From CAVSVP01 sp963731125 (GTDB lineage Bacteria; Pseudomonadota; Gammaproteobacteria; Competibacterales; Competibacteraceae): 64,000 nucleotides of DNA. A program made the translations under genes and the position numbers. The notes beneath the pieces are model-generated. The model did not search any database. It saw only the letters and a list, made by a program, of their open reading frames with translations, and had not been told where the DNA came from. Location of the stretch: NCBI GenBank assembly GCA_963731125.1, contig CAVSVP010000024.1, positions 124,001 through 188,000 on the forward strand, given 5' to 3'. Positions 9,005-18,021 of this stretch are shown here, piece after piece (position 1 is the stretch's first letter; the number at the start of each line of letters is the position of its first letter).

Positions 9005-10507
9005 GCCCATATCTTTACCCATAACTCCGTTTGAAATGGTCCAAGGGGGCTGACAAGAGTTTGCTGAGCTGTTGAAATAGCCGTTTTGTAGCATGTCCGG
9101 AGTCCAGCGACCGATGAGTAGTATAGCCGAAGAACTGAATACGATTGATTTAGGCGACCAACGGTTGAACCGCCGGTCGCGGCGGGTACTGGAGAAGCTG
9201 TACGCCAAACCTGAGGCGAGTATTCCAGCGGCTTGTGGAGGTTGGCCGGAAACCAAAGCGGCCTATCGGCTGTTTGACCAGGAAGGGGTCACGGGGCAAC
9301 AGATTCTAGAGCCGCATTATCAAGCCAGCGCCGAGCGGATGGCGGCCCACCCGGTGGTCTTGTGCATCCAGGACACAACGGAGCTGGATGATACGGGTAA
9401 ATCCATCGAAGGGATGGGGCCGTTGAATTATGAAAATCGCCAGGGGCTGTATATTCACCCCACGGTAGCGGTGACCCCGGAGCGATTGTGTTTAGGCGTG
9501 TTGGACGCCTGGAATTGGGCGCGCAAGCCCGGTAGTTTGGGCACCTCAGGCGGCGCGCATCGCCCCATTGAGGAAAAGGAGAGTATCCGCTGGCTTGAGG
9601 GCTATCAGCGGGTCAACGAGCAGGCGGCGGCATTACCGGAGACCCAGTTAGTGTATGTGGCCGATCGGGAAGGGGATATTGACGAGCTGTTCGCCGCGGG
9701 CCAAACAGCCCGTGCTCAGCGCCAGCCCAGTGCTGATTGGCTGGTGCGAGGCCAGCACGATCGCTGTGTCGGCGAGGGAGAAAAGCGCAAAGCGGCGGTG
9801 CACGCCGCGCCCGTGCTGACACAGATTGAATTCGACCTGCCCAGTCGTCAAGGCGGGAAAGCCCGCCACGTTCACCAACCACTGAAAGCCGCCCAGGTGC
9901 GCTTGAAACCACCTTATCGAGTGGGGCATCAGCTGGAGCCGGTCACCGTCACCGTCCTGTTGGCCGAGGAACTCGATCCACCGCGCGGACAAGAGCCGCT
10001 GAAGTGGTTACTGCTGACCAATCGCTCGGTCGCCACTGCCGAGCAGGCCGCCGAACTCTTGTCATGGTACTTATGTCGCTGGCAGATAGAGCTTTTTTTC
10101 AAGATTTTAAAATCCGGCTGCAAGGTCGAAGAGCTTCAACTAGAAACCCTAGAACGGCTGGAACCGGCCTTGGCCTTGTACTTGATCATCGCTTGGCGGG
10201 TGTTGTATCTCACCAGGCTCGGGCGGACCTGTCCCGAACTGCCCTGTGATGCGGTCTTTACCGAAGACGAATGGCACACCGTCTACCTCGTCACGCATCG
10301 CCAGCCACCCCCGGACACGCCGCCCTCACTGAACGAGATGGTGCGGATGGTGGCCAGTTTCGGCGGCTTTCTCAACCGCAAGGGCGAGGGTTTTCCCGGG
10401 GCTGAAACCCTCTGGATCGGTCTCACCCGCTGCCATGACTTCGTTATTGCCATGCAAGCCCAGCGCGCCGCGCTCAATCCGAGTTATGGGTAAGGGTATG
10501 ACTATAG
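9000..10507 (+). mobile_element. IS4-family (IS50-like) insertion sequence in the kinase gene
   Basis: The right end reads, in reverse complement, CTATAGTCATACC followed by TTACCCATAACTC. The left end from 9000 reads CTATAGCCCATATC followed by TTTACCCATAACTC, giving an imperfect terminal inverted repeat of about 28 bp. The kinase frame stops at the codon ending 8899 and resumes with AGC at 10506. The exact left border is uncertain because a MITE-like segment abuts it, and no clean target duplication is visible beyond TATAG. Confidence 0.75.
9114..10493 (+). CDS. IS4-family transposase (Tn5/IS50-like)
   Basis: 459 residues from ATG 9114; an ATG at 9093 is in frame. The N-terminus (LGDQRLNRRSRRVLEKL, then PAACGGWPETKAAYRLF) is the Tn5 transposase N-terminal DNA-binding domain. 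The catalytic acidic residues are in CIQDTTELD, VYVADREGDIDEL and the YREK-type motif YLCRWQIELFFKILKSG. The frame is open throughout, so the enzyme could be functional. It inserted into the hybrid kinase gene in the same orientation. Confidence 0.93.
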   Translation: MSSIAEELNTIDLGDQRLNRRSRRVLEKLYAKPEASIPAACGGWPETKAAYRLFDQEGVTGQQILEPHYQASAERMAAHPVVLCIQDTTELDDTGKSIEGMGPLNYENRQGLYIHPTVAVTPERLCLGVLDAWNWARKPGSLGTSGGAHRPIEEKESIRWLEGYQRVNEQAAALPETQLVYVADREGDIDELFAAGQTARAQRQPSADWLVRGQHDRCVGEGEKRKAAVHAAPVLTQIEFDLPSRQGGKARHVHQPLKAAQVRLKPPYRVGHQLEPVTVTVLLAEELDPPRGQEPLKWLLLTNRSVATAEQAAELLSWYLCRWQIELFFKILKSGCKVEELQLETLERLEPALALYLIIAWRVLYLTRLGRTCPELPCDAVFTEDEWHTVYLVTHRQPPPDTPPSLNEMVRMVASFGGFLNRKGEGFPGAETLWIGLTRCHDFVIAMQAQRAALNPSYG

Positions 10508-11484
10508 CCAAGGCAAAATCACCCTTAAAAAAGTTCCGGTGGTGCTGACCGACGTCATTGCCCATGCCATTGAAACGGCCAAACCGCTGCTCGACGATCA
10601 TCAGCATCAACTGACGGTTTCCCTGCCGAACGAACCGGTGGTTCTAGAAGCTGATCCGACGCGGCTGGCGCAGGCGGTGACCAATCTCTTAAACAATGCT
10701 GCCAAATATACCGAAGACGGTGGCCGCATCTGGCTGACGGCGCAGCACGAAGGTAATAACGTCGTGCTCACGGTGCAGGACACCGGCGTTGGCTCTCAGC
10801 TGACTTGCTGCCGCGGATATTTGACTTGTTTACTCAGGGCAAACAGTCTCTTGCCCGTTCTAAAGGAGGATTGGGTTTAGGGTTAACCCTGGTGCGTCAG
10901 CTTATCGAACTACATGGCGGTCAAGTGCAGGCCTTCAGCGAAGGTCCGGGGCAGGGTAGCAAGTTTATCATTCGCTTATCCACACTGGCCGATGAACAGC
11001 GGATTCCCGCGGTCCCGCCCGTTTCTCAGCAATGCTTTGGCAAACCCCGTACTTATCGTATTCTTATTGCCGAGGATAATGTGGATCTCGCGCAATCTCT
11101 TGCTATGCTGTTAAGTACGCTGGGGCACAGCGTGCAGGCAGTTTACAACGGTCGTGCGGCATTAGACGCCGCCGGTACCTTCCAACCGGAAGTGATATTT
11201 CTGGACATCGGCTTGCCGGCTATGAATGGCTACGATGTGGTCCGCCGCCTGCGCAGCCGATGGCAACAGACCGCTGTGCATCCGCATCTGGTGGCGCTCA
11301 CGGGGTACGGGCAGGAGGAAGATGTCCAGCGCACCAAAGCGGCAGGGTTTGATCGCCACTTACTCAAGCCGGTGACACTGGAACAACTGCGGACGCTACT
11401 CGAAACCCTTTAGCCTTTTTAAGCAAACCTAGTCGGGAGGGAGTATGACCTGGCCTCTGAGAGCAAAATGCGAGTAAATCAAGT

Positions 11485-12162
11485 ATGACTCTCGTTGAGC
11501 ATTATATGGCCATGGTCCGAGCATTTTTCGCTCACCTTGGCGACGACGCCGTGAGTACGCTGGAGCACTACCTTACGTTAGCGCAACCGATGCTGGATCA
11601 GTATGGCTACTTGGCAGTCTTCGTCGCCGTACTGGTTGAGGGATTTGGCATACCGGCGCCTGGCCAAACCATGCTAATGGCTGGAGCCATTCTAGCTGCG
11701 CGTGGCGGGATGTCCATCTCCCTGGTGTTGGTGCTGGCGTTTCTGGCAGCCATGCTCGGCAATATACTGGGCTATATGATTGGCCGCTGGGGTGGCCGCC
11801 TGCTGTTGCAGAAAGTCCATATCAGCACCGTGCGGATGACGCGGATAGAAAAGCTGTTCGCTCGCTATGGGGGTGGCGTCGTTTTCATTGGCCGATTTTT
11901 CGACGGCCTGCGTCAGCTCAACGGTATCATGGCGGGCGCATTGGCGATGCCCTGGTGGAAGTTCTTTTTATTCAATCTGTTAGGCTCGCTGGTATGGACG
12001 GCGCTTTGGGGGCTGGGCGTTTATTTTCTCGATAAGGACATAAAGACCGTGTTTGCGGTCTTTCACGCCGTTGAGCCTTATGTGATAGTGGGTAGTCTGC
12101 TTGCCGTGATTATGGTGGTGCTGTATCTACGTCATTACCGTAGATCTGAGCAGGTTGAATAG
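11485..12162 (+). CDS. DedA family membrane protein
   Basis: 225 residues, inner membrane. It has the DedA/SNARE-associated signatures: a first conserved segment EGFGIPAPGQTMLMAGAILA and a second FIGRFFDGLRQLNGIMAGAL, each preceding a hydrophobic helix, plus C-terminal helices ending in a basic tail. DedA proteins contribute to envelope homeostasis and undecaprenyl-phosphate/phospholipid translocation, so that role is likely but not specific. It starts 71 bp after the kinase pseudogene on the same strand; no specific link is evident. Confidence 0.9.
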   Translation: MTLVEHYMAMVRAFFAHLGDDAVSTLEHYLTLAQPMLDQYGYLAVFVAVLVEGFGIPAPGQTMLMAGAILAARGGMSISLVLVLAFLAAMLGNILGYMIGRWGGRLLLQKVHISTVRMTRIEKLFARYGGGVVFIGRFFDGLRQLNGIMAGALAMPWWKFFLFNLLGSLVWTALWGLGVYFLDKDIKTVFAVFHAVEPYVIVGSLLAVIMVVLYLRHYRRSEQVE

Positions 12163-12245
12163 AGGCGAGGGCATAGCGCAGTACTTGTTGTAACGTTTCC
12201 CACATTTAAAGAGTGCCTAAGCTAGGCTGTCCCTAGCAACGGCTG

Positions 12246-12596
12246 CTATGTTTTTGATTTGGCAAACTCCTCGAAGGCCATTAATGCCTCCGCCGCTGTC
12301 ATCAAGGACGGACCCCCACCCATGTAAACAGCGACACCCAGCATTTCCATAAACTCCTGCCGCGTTACACCAAGCTTTACCAGCGTCTGCGCATGATAGC
12401 CCAGGCAGCCCTGGCAACGGGCGGTAATCGCAATGGCCATGGCGATTAATTCCTTGGTTTTGTGGCTTAACACCCCCTCTCGACTGGCTGCCTGGGCCAT
12501 CCCATTGAATCCTTTGAGGACATCGGGAATCTCCTTGCGGATTTCAGCCAGCGCCGCAGAAATGTCTCGAGTAACCTGTTGGTAATTGTTTGCCAT
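12246..12596 (-). CDS. Carboxymuconolactone decarboxylase/AhpD-like protein
   Basis: 116 residues. A CMD-domain protein with a redox pair in ARCQGCLGYHAQTLVKLGV, the CxxC...H arrangement found in AhpD-type peroxidase partners. LSHKTKELIAMAIAITA and EFMEMLGVAVYMGGGPSLM are the flanking family segments. Probably a small cytosolic hexamer with thiol-disulfide or peroxidase activity. It is divergent from the downstream permease. The aromatic-acid decarboxylase role of the family name is unlikely because no catabolic neighbours are present. Confidence 0.88.
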   Translation of the reverse strand: MANNYQQVTRDISAALAEIRKEIPDVLKGFNGMAQAASREGVLSHKTKELIAMAIAITARCQGCLGYHAQTLVKLGVTRQEFMEMLGVAVYMGGGPSLMTAAEALMAFEEFAKSKT

Positions 12597-12680
12597 CGTG
12601 TAACCCTGAGTTGTAGATTAATAGTGCATGCTGCCAGATCTAACCGAGTCCAACCAAATGAAAACCGCAGAGCCAATATC

Positions 12681-13769
12681 GTGAGTACTCCCCCGTTTCA
12701 AAGCAACTATAACCATACCATTTTGCTGATCGCCCTGGGGCTTGCCGTGCTTGCCTGCTATCTTCTGATACGGCCCTACCTGGAGCCGTTGCTTATCGCG
12801 CTCATTTTCGGATTACTTTTTCATCCGCTACACCAGTGGATAGCGGGCAAAGTTGCCCAGCGTCCCAATCTGGCGGCGCTTCTCTCTTGTATGGTTTTAA
12901 CCTTTATCATTCTGCTGCCTACCTTTGCCATCTTGATGGCCATCCTGCGCCAGGGTGCCATTTATTCAAGCAGCGTATACCAATGGGTCAATACCGGCGG
13001 TATCGAACACGTATTGGCGGATCCCTGGGTGCACGGCATAGTTCTGCGGCTTAAGGAGTGGCTGCCGGAAGATATTCTTGATCCGGTGAGAATGAATCAG
13101 GAAATGATTCAGGCGGCATCGGGTTTAGGTAAGAACGTGGTTAACCTGAGTGCCCGGTTGGTAGGCAATATCACCGGCTTTCTAGTCAGTTTCGCCCTGA
13201 TGCTGGTTGTCCTGTTTTTCGTGCTGCGCGATTATGACAGAATCTTTACGTTTGTACGCCATGCCGTACCGTTGTCCCGCAGTCAGGAAGATATGCTGCT
13301 CAACGAGATTCTCGATGTCTCAAAGTCCGCTTTACTGGGTTCCTTTTTGACGGCCGTCAGCCAAGGAATCGCGGGAGGGTTGGCGTTTTGGATCGTAGGA
13401 TTTCCCGCCTTATTCTGGGGCACGATTATGGCTTTCACTTCCCTTATTCCTGTCATCGGTACCGCGGTGGTCTGGCTGCCGGCGGCGATATACCTGCTTA
13501 TCACCGGTGCTTGGGGAGGGGGGATTTTTCTGATTCTTTGGGGGGTATTGGTAGTGGGTTCCATTGATAATTTTCTGCGGCCCCTATTTATGCAGGGTTC
13601 CTCTTCGATGCATACCATCATTATCTTCTTTGCACTACTAGGCGGCATTCATGCCTTTGGTCTGGCAGGACTTTTGTATGGTCCTATTATTTTTGCGGTG
13701 ACACTGGTGCTTTTCCGATTGTACGAGCAAGAATTCAAGGCGTTTCTCGATTATCAAGACCGGCATTAA
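12681..13769 (+). CDS. AI-2E family permease (PerM/YdiK-like)
   Basis: 362 residues from GTG 12681, chosen because the protein begins just before the first membrane helix; the upstream Shine-Dalgarno match is weak. About eight membrane helices are visible, with the family pattern LLIALIFGLLFHPLHQWI at the N-terminus, a soluble central region (HVLADPWVHGIVLRLKEWL) and the C-terminal FWGTIMAFTSLIPVIGTAVVWLPAAIY plus LGGIHAFGLAGLLYGPI. Members export autoinducer-2 or act as Na+/H+ antiporters; which applies here is unknown. Its 3' end runs into a palindromic repeat. Confidence 0.88.
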   Translation: MSTPPFQSNYNHTILLIALGLAVLACYLLIRPYLEPLLIALIFGLLFHPLHQWIAGKVAQRPNLAALLSCMVLTFIILLPTFAILMAILRQGAIYSSSVYQWVNTGGIEHVLADPWVHGIVLRLKEWLPEDILDPVRMNQEMIQAASGLGKNVVNLSARLVGNITGFLVSFALMLVVLFFVLRDYDRIFTFVRHAVPLSRSQEDMLLNEILDVSKSALLGSFLTAVSQGIAGGLAFWIVGFPALFWGTIMAFTSLIPVIGTAVVWLPAAIYLLITGAWGGGIFLILWGVLVVGSIDNFLRPLFMQGSSSMHTIIIFFALLGGIHAFGLAGLLYGPIIFAVTLVLFRLYEQEFKAFLDYQDRH

Positions 13770-13816
13770 CGAGCCCTGTTGGCGAACGGCAACCTTGTTG
13801 AGGCAGGCAAGATATC

Positions 13817-13908
13817 TTGTTATCAAGACCGTCTGCGGCATGGATGCCGCAGTCGAGCTTATAGGGATATATTAACAGCGTATCTTGAGAATAACTTCCA
13901 GAGCGATA
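13817..13908 (+). repeat. Palindromic repeat family, copy A
   Basis: Shares the core TTATCAAGACCG, then CTGCGGCAT..ATGCCGCAG (9 bp perfect stem), GTCGAGCTTA, and ATAACTT with the segment at 29398-29509, and partly with 17561-17610. It lies between two convergent genes and could also work as a bidirectional terminator. Confidence 0.75.
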
Positions 13909-13949
13909 ACCGAAATCTAATGAGTGTGGTGTCAACTCCGCGCGTAACC

Positions 13950-14957
13950 TCAGCGAAGTGAGGCATCCTCTTTCTTTGGTGGCGCAAACCCGGCGGCGCG
14001 GCGCCGTTCATCCCTAGGTGGTACGCCAAAAAAATCCCGGTAACACTTGCTGAAATGGGGTGCGGAGACAAAACCGCAAGCAAGGGCGACATCGACGATG
14101 GACATGCTGGTTTGCAAGAGCAATTGACGGGCACGGGCCAAGCGTAGTTCCAAATAATAGCGAGTGGGAACGCAGTTTAAATGCTTCTGGAACAGGCGTT
14201 CCAGTTGGCGGCGGGACAACCCTACATGATGGGCTAGCTCGTCTAGCGTCATAGGTTCTTCCAGATTGGCCTCCATCAGGGAAACTGCCTCGACCAGCTT
14301 TGGCTTACTCGTGCCCAGGCGCAATCGCAGGGGCATCCGTTGCCGGTCATGGCTGGTGCGGATGCGTTCGCACAAGAATTGTTCGGAGATGGCGTTGGCC
14401 AGTTCAGCGCCGTGCCGTTTGCTGATATCGTGCAGTATCATGTCGAGAGGAGCCGTGCCTCCGGCACAGGTGTAGCGGTCACGATCGATCTCAAATAATT
14501 CCGAGGAAATAATAAGCTGCGGAAATTCCTCCCGAATGCTGGCCAGATTTTCCCAGTGGATAGTGCAGCGGTAACCGTTTAGCAAGCCGGCTTGAGCGAG
14601 CAGATAACTGCCGGTGCACAGACCGCCGAGCACCACCTTGCGTTCCGCTAGCTTGCGCAGCCAAGAGAGAACGCGTTTATCATAGGCATGGCGGACGTTA
14701 GTGCCGCCGCAGACAAGGAGTCCGGCCAGAGGAACGAGTTCGTTAATCCCATGGTCAGGCAGGATATGCAGCCCATTGCTGGCGGTAACCGGTTGCCCGT
14801 CCACGCTCAAGATGACCCAGCGGTAAAGTTCCTGTCCACTCAGCCGATTAGCCATGCGTAATGGCTCTACGGCGGAAGTGAACGCCAACATGGAAAATTC
14901 GGGGATCAGCAAAAAGCCAAGTCGGATTGCCCCTTTAGGTTCGTCTTTATTTACCAT
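13950..14957 (-). CDS. GlxA/AraC-family transcriptional regulator, GbdR-like
   Basis: 335 residues from ATG 14957, with AAGGCG upstream; the same frame stays open to 15116. The N-terminal DJ-1/PfpI-like domain (residues about 10-180) has the nucleophile elbow GGLCTGSYLLAQAGLL. The C-terminal AraC domain has two helix-turn-helix segments (MTLDELAHHVGLSRRQLERLF and SIVDVALACGFVSAPHFSKCYRDFF). This is the architecture of GbdR and CdhR, which activate betaine and carnitine catabolism in Pseudomonas. The betaine-catabolic neighbours support a GbdR-like role, responding to glycine betaine or dimethylglycine. That assignment is inferred; the fold is certain. Confidence 0.85.
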   Translation of the reverse strand: MVNKDEPKGAIRLGFLLIPEFSMLAFTSAVEPLRMANRLSGQELYRWVILSVDGQPVTASNGLHILPDHGINELVPLAGLLVCGGTNVRHAYDKRVLSWLRKLAERKVVLGGLCTGSYLLAQAGLLNGYRCTIHWENLASIREEFPQLIISSELFEIDRDRYTCAGGTAPLDMILHDISKRHGAELANAISEQFLCERIRTSHDRQRMPLRLRLGTSKPKLVEAVSLMEANLEEPMTLDELAHHVGLSRRQLERLFQKHLNCVPTRYYLELRLARARQLLLQTSMSIVDVALACGFVSAPHFSKCYRDFFGVPPRDERRRAAGFAPPKKEDASLR

Positions 14958-15282
14958 GCATGTCGCCTTCGTAAAAAACCTGGGCTGTAGGTTTTGATAA
15001 GGATCTGGATGACCGCGCCGTATCACCATACTCTGCGATAGCCTAGAATGAATATAGGTCGCCTTTACCCTAGATAGCAACAAAGATTGCCATACCCATA
15101 GAACTCGCTGGATCACCGTGGCGGTAAAGGGTCTAATGGCGCCTTGAAGCCGCGGTGCTGAAATTCACATCCCAGCAGGCTGCAGGTCACATTACCCAAG
15201 GACGGCTAACGCTTGGGGCAAAGAGTCCAAATGGCGAAAATTTGAAGAAAAACTACACGCTTTGACAAAGCAGGAGTGAGCA

Positions 15283-15708
15283 ATGTTCCGGAATATTCTG
15301 GTTCCTATCGATCTTCATCATGAGAATACGTGGCGCGAGGTCTTGCCCTTGGCCGTCGAGCAGGTCCGCAGTAGCGGTGCGCAGTTGCATATCATGACTG
15401 CGGTGCCGGTGCTGGACTTGACGCTGCCTGCTGTACATCTGCCTAAAGATTACGATAAGCACTTGCTGGAGCATGCTCGCCAGGGTCTGGCGGCCTTGGT
15501 TAAGGAGCAGGTGCCGGATGATCTTGCCGTTAATTTGATTGTGAAGGAGGGTGTTCCTTATCGAGAAATCCTCCATGCAATCGAAGATAACCATGCGGAC
15601 CTGGTTATCATGGCCTCCCATACGCCGGAGATGAAGGATTATTTGGTAGGTTCCAACGCGGCCCGCGTCGTGCTCCACGCAAACTGCTCGGTAATGGTGG
15701 TACGCTGA
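15283..15708 (+). CDS. Universal stress protein, UspA family
   Basis: 141 residues; the start is supported by GGAGTGAG eight bases upstream. The Usp fold is evident: MFRNILVPIDL at the N-terminus, DLVIMASH, then VLHANCSVMVVR. The usual ATP-binding G-2x-G-9x-G(S/T) motif reads ASHTPEMKDYLVGSNAA, so the first glycines are missing. It may belong to the non-ATP-binding UspA branch. It sits between the GbdR-like regulator and the MttB-like gene, both on the opposite strand. Confidence 0.88.
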   Translation: MFRNILVPIDLHHENTWREVLPLAVEQVRSSGAQLHIMTAVPVLDLTLPAVHLPKDYDKHLLEHARQGLAALVKEQVPDDLAVNLIVKEGVPYREILHAIEDNHADLVIMASHTPEMKDYLVGSNAARVVLHANCSVMVVR

Positions 15709-15878
15709 TGGTTGTGCGCCGATGAGAGGGGGAGGTGGCTGGGTCTGTCTGCTCCGTGCCATCACTTAACAAACGGTACGGGCGCTGAGCGGGTTGTTAT
15801 GGACAGACAGACCCCGTAGGTAGGTCACCCGTAAAGCCCATCGGTTTATCCCGCATGGGCTCACGGTTCGCTTCCAGA

Positions 15879-17453
15879 TCAGATGTTTGAATCTGGAAAA
15901 GCGGACTTGCGGCGCTGAATGTAATCCTGCAAAGCTTCGTCCACGGCAGGATCTAATAAAGGCTCCTCGTATTCCGCCAGCTGTTTTTTCCAGAGCTTGT
16001 TGGCCCGTTGGGCAGCATCGAGACCGCCCTCGGCTTCCCATTGTTCGAAGCTGTTGTTGTCGGCAATGTCGGAAAGATAAAAGGCTGTCTCAAAATTAGC
16101 TTGAGTATGAGAGCAGCCCAGGAAGTGCTGACCAGGTCCTACCTCGCGGATGGCGTCCAGAGCTTGGCCGTTAGAAGATAGATCTACCCCCTGGAGAAAG
16201 GTTTGCATCATGCCGCACTGATCAGTATCGATCATAAACTTCTCGTAACCCATGGCAAGACCGCCTTCCAGCCAGCCGGCACTATGGAGCACGAAATTAA
16301 CCCCGGCCAGCACCGTGGGCAGCAAGGTATTGAGGCTTTCAGCCGCTGCTTGAGCATCTGGAATCTTGGCGGCGCACAGGGAACCGCCACTGCGGAAGGG
16401 CACCCCGAGACGACGCGCCAGAGCCGCCATGCAGTACAGCACCAGGGCCGGTTCCGGCGTGCCAAAAGTAGGTGCGCCAGAGCGCATGGACATGGAACTG
16501 GCGAAACTGCCGAACACCACCGGGGCACCGGGGTTTACCAGCTGCACAAAAGCCATGCCGGCCATCGCTTCGGCCAGCGTCTGGGCCGCGGTGCCCGCTA
16601 CCGTTACCGGAGACATGGCGCCCGCCAGAATGAAGGGTGTAATGATACAGGCTTGGTTGCTGCGGGCGTAGACTTTGGCCGCACCCAACATGGTGTTGTC
16701 AAAGGTCAACGGCGAATTGGCGTTAATCAAACTGGTGATGACGGTCTTGGGTTGGTGCGTTACCGGATCCAGCCAAGCGTCGCCAAACAGGATCTCGGCC
16801 ATTGCCACGGTTTCCTCGGCCCTTTCCGGATGAGTCACCGAGCCCATGAAGCACTTATCCGAGTACTTCATATGACTGTATACCATGTCAAAATGGCGTT
16901 TATTGACCGGTAAGTCCACGGGCTCAACAATGGTGCCGCCGGAATGGTGCAGGGAAGGTGCCAGATAGGCCAGCTTTACAAAATTACGAAAGTCTTCGAG
17001 GGTAGCATAGCGGCGACCTTCGTCCAGGTTACGGATAAACGGGCTGCCATAGGCCGGCACAAAAACGGTGTGCTTGCCACCGATACGTACACTACGTTCC
17101 GGGTTGCGGGCGTGCTGAACATATTCCTGCGGCGCAGAGGACTGAATCAGCGAACGGCATAACCCCCGCGGAAAGCGCACCCGCTCGCCTTGGACATCGG
17201 CACCGGCCTCCTTCCAGATGGCCAGCGCTTCAGGGTCGTCGCGAAAGTCGATGCCGATCTCCTCCAAAATGGTGTCGGCGTTGTGCTCGATAATCTCCAG
17301 ACCCTCTGTGCCAAGCACCTCGTAGTACGGCAGGTTGCGGGTAAGGTAGGCAAACTGGGCAGTTCTAGGCTGCGCTCGGGCCGCCAGCCGCGCTGCTCGT
17401 CCACCGCCGCGGCGCCCGCGGGCTCGATCTGCTGTTTCGCTCATGGCATCCAC
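15879..17453 (-). CDS. Trimethylamine methyltransferase family (MttB/MtgB-like), non-pyrrolysine
   Basis: 524 residues, with an alternative start three codons in. A member of the MttB superfamily, seen in the TIM-barrel segments HNADTILEEIGIDF, VNKRHFDMVYSHMKYSDK, TPFILAGAMSPVTVAGT and GAPVVFGSFASSMSMRSGAP. There is no in-frame amber codon, so it is of the non-pyrrolysine type; some such enzymes are known glycine betaine:corrinoid methyltransferases (MtgB). The N-terminus is unusually Arg/Ala/Gly-rich (residues 9-27). Methyl transfer from betaine or a related quaternary amine to a corrinoid protein is plausible, but no corrinoid protein gene is nearby. Substrate unproven. Confidence 0.87.
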   Translation of the reverse strand: MDAMSETADRARGRRGGGRAARLAARAQPRTAQFAYLTRNLPYYEVLGTEGLEIIEHNADTILEEIGIDFRDDPEALAIWKEAGADVQGERVRFPRGLCRSLIQSSAPQEYVQHARNPERSVRIGGKHTVFVPAYGSPFIRNLDEGRRYATLEDFRNFVKLAYLAPSLHHSGGTIVEPVDLPVNKRHFDMVYSHMKYSDKCFMGSVTHPERAEETVAMAEILFGDAWLDPVTHQPKTVITSLINANSPLTFDNTMLGAAKVYARSNQACIITPFILAGAMSPVTVAGTAAQTLAEAMAGMAFVQLVNPGAPVVFGSFASSMSMRSGAPTFGTPEPALVLYCMAALARRLGVPFRSGGSLCAAKIPDAQAAAESLNTLLPTVLAGVNFVLHSAGWLEGGLAMGYEKFMIDTDQCGMMQTFLQGVDLSSNGQALDAIREVGPGQHFLGCSHTQANFETAFYLSDIADNNSFEQWEAEGGLDAAQRANKLWKKQLAEYEEPLLDPAVDEALQDYIQRRKSAFPDSNI

Positions 17454-17560
17454 TCAACTTTTGTCGTTAACGGCTCTTGATCAATGAGGTAGAAAAAAGT
17501 ATCGACTGATGCCAGGGAAGTATCTGGTCAGTGAACGACTGTAATATGTGTCTGCGCGTC

Positions 17561-17612
17561 ATCTCGATCTGCAAGTTATTTTCAAGGCACGCCGTCAACA
17601 CAGCCTGGTATG
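17561..17612 (-). repeat. Palindromic repeat family, partial copy C
   Basis: On the minus strand this matches the right half of copy B (29398-29509). The plus strand reads ATCTCGATCTGCAAGTTATT, then TTCAAGGCACGC and CAGCCTGGTA, against the complement of the copy B right arm. Several mismatches show it is old. Confidence 0.6.
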
Positions 17613-17782
17613 ACGCATTTCCGAAAGCTGCAGTCGCATACGGAAGAGAGCCGGTGCAAGCCCGCAGCTACACTGCCTTAATATGTCGCAGGCCAAAGAT
17701 GCTGACAAGGGTCTGTGACTGCACAGCATCCTGAAAGCGCGCCGGCGCTGTACAGCCACCACGTCGGGAGAACCGTATCATT

Positions 17783-17929
17783 ATGAATGCCAGAGAATTA
17801 CACGAGAGTGCCATCGTCTTCGATGGCCTTATCATTGCAAAGTGGAGCCGTGAGGTTTTTGCGGATATGCGTCGGGGTGGTCTAACAGCGGCTAAGGAGC
17901 TGCGCATAACTGAAAATATGAATACATGA
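17783..17929 (+). pseudogene. Membrane dipeptidase (M19) gene remnant
   Basis: Only the first 38 or so codons are recognisable: MNARELHESAIVFDGL followed by IIAKWSREVFADMRRGGLTAA, which is the conserved N-terminus of renal/membrane dipeptidases. In Pseudomonas such a gene (PA5396) lies in the dimethylglycine catabolism cluster. After that the frame runs into unrelated sequence and stops at 17929. The remainder of the roughly 325-residue enzyme is missing. It supports the view that a fuller betaine/dimethylglycine locus once stood here. Confidence 0.72.
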
Positions 17930-18021
17930 CCCCTTCTTTACAAAATCGGTACCTGTTGGATCAGATCCTAACTTCCACACTTAATGAAGACCCGGTCGGG
18001 GTTCCTAGGAGGATATAGCCT

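Larger units (their letters stand above)
7822..11413 (+). pseudogene. Hybrid histidine kinase with ethylene-receptor-like sensor, IS-interrupted and frameshifted
   Basis: Domain order, once reassembled: an N-terminal three-helix membrane domain (residues about 20-115), PAS, HisKA (FLAMLGHELRNPLAPIRN), HATPase (LLNNAAKYTEDGG, then GGLGLGLTLVRQL) and a C-terminal receiver (ILIAEDN, VIFLDIGLPAMNG, LLKPV). The membrane domain closely resembles the plant ETR1 ethylene-binding domain: SDGLIALAYYSIP, and CGTTH placing C71 and H75 like the copper ligands C65/H69 of ETR1, with D31 like D25. Three lesions are present: a frame change at the six-A run 8612-8617, an inserted block at about 8900-10507, and a 1 bp deletion at 10793/10794 in the ATPase G1 box. 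The product cannot be made as one protein. Confidence 0.9.
17454..18021. other. 568 bp spacer with decayed sequences
   Basis: No intact gene. It contains a reverse-orientation, degraded copy of the palindromic repeat family (17561-17610), the 5' remnant of a membrane dipeptidase gene (17783-17929) and, at its end, a strong ribosome-binding site AGGAGG (18007-18012) for the flavoprotein gene at 18022. The stretch 17612-17782 shows nothing I recognise. Confidence 0.7.

Noticed and set aside
16203..16913. Long open frame antisense to the MttB-like gene
   Set aside because: Low-complexity His/Gly/Arg-rich translation without homology signals; a codon-usage shadow of the real gene.
15879..17453. 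Pyrrolysine-containing MttB
   Set aside because: The frame is continuous with no in-frame TAG, and no pyl genes are seen.
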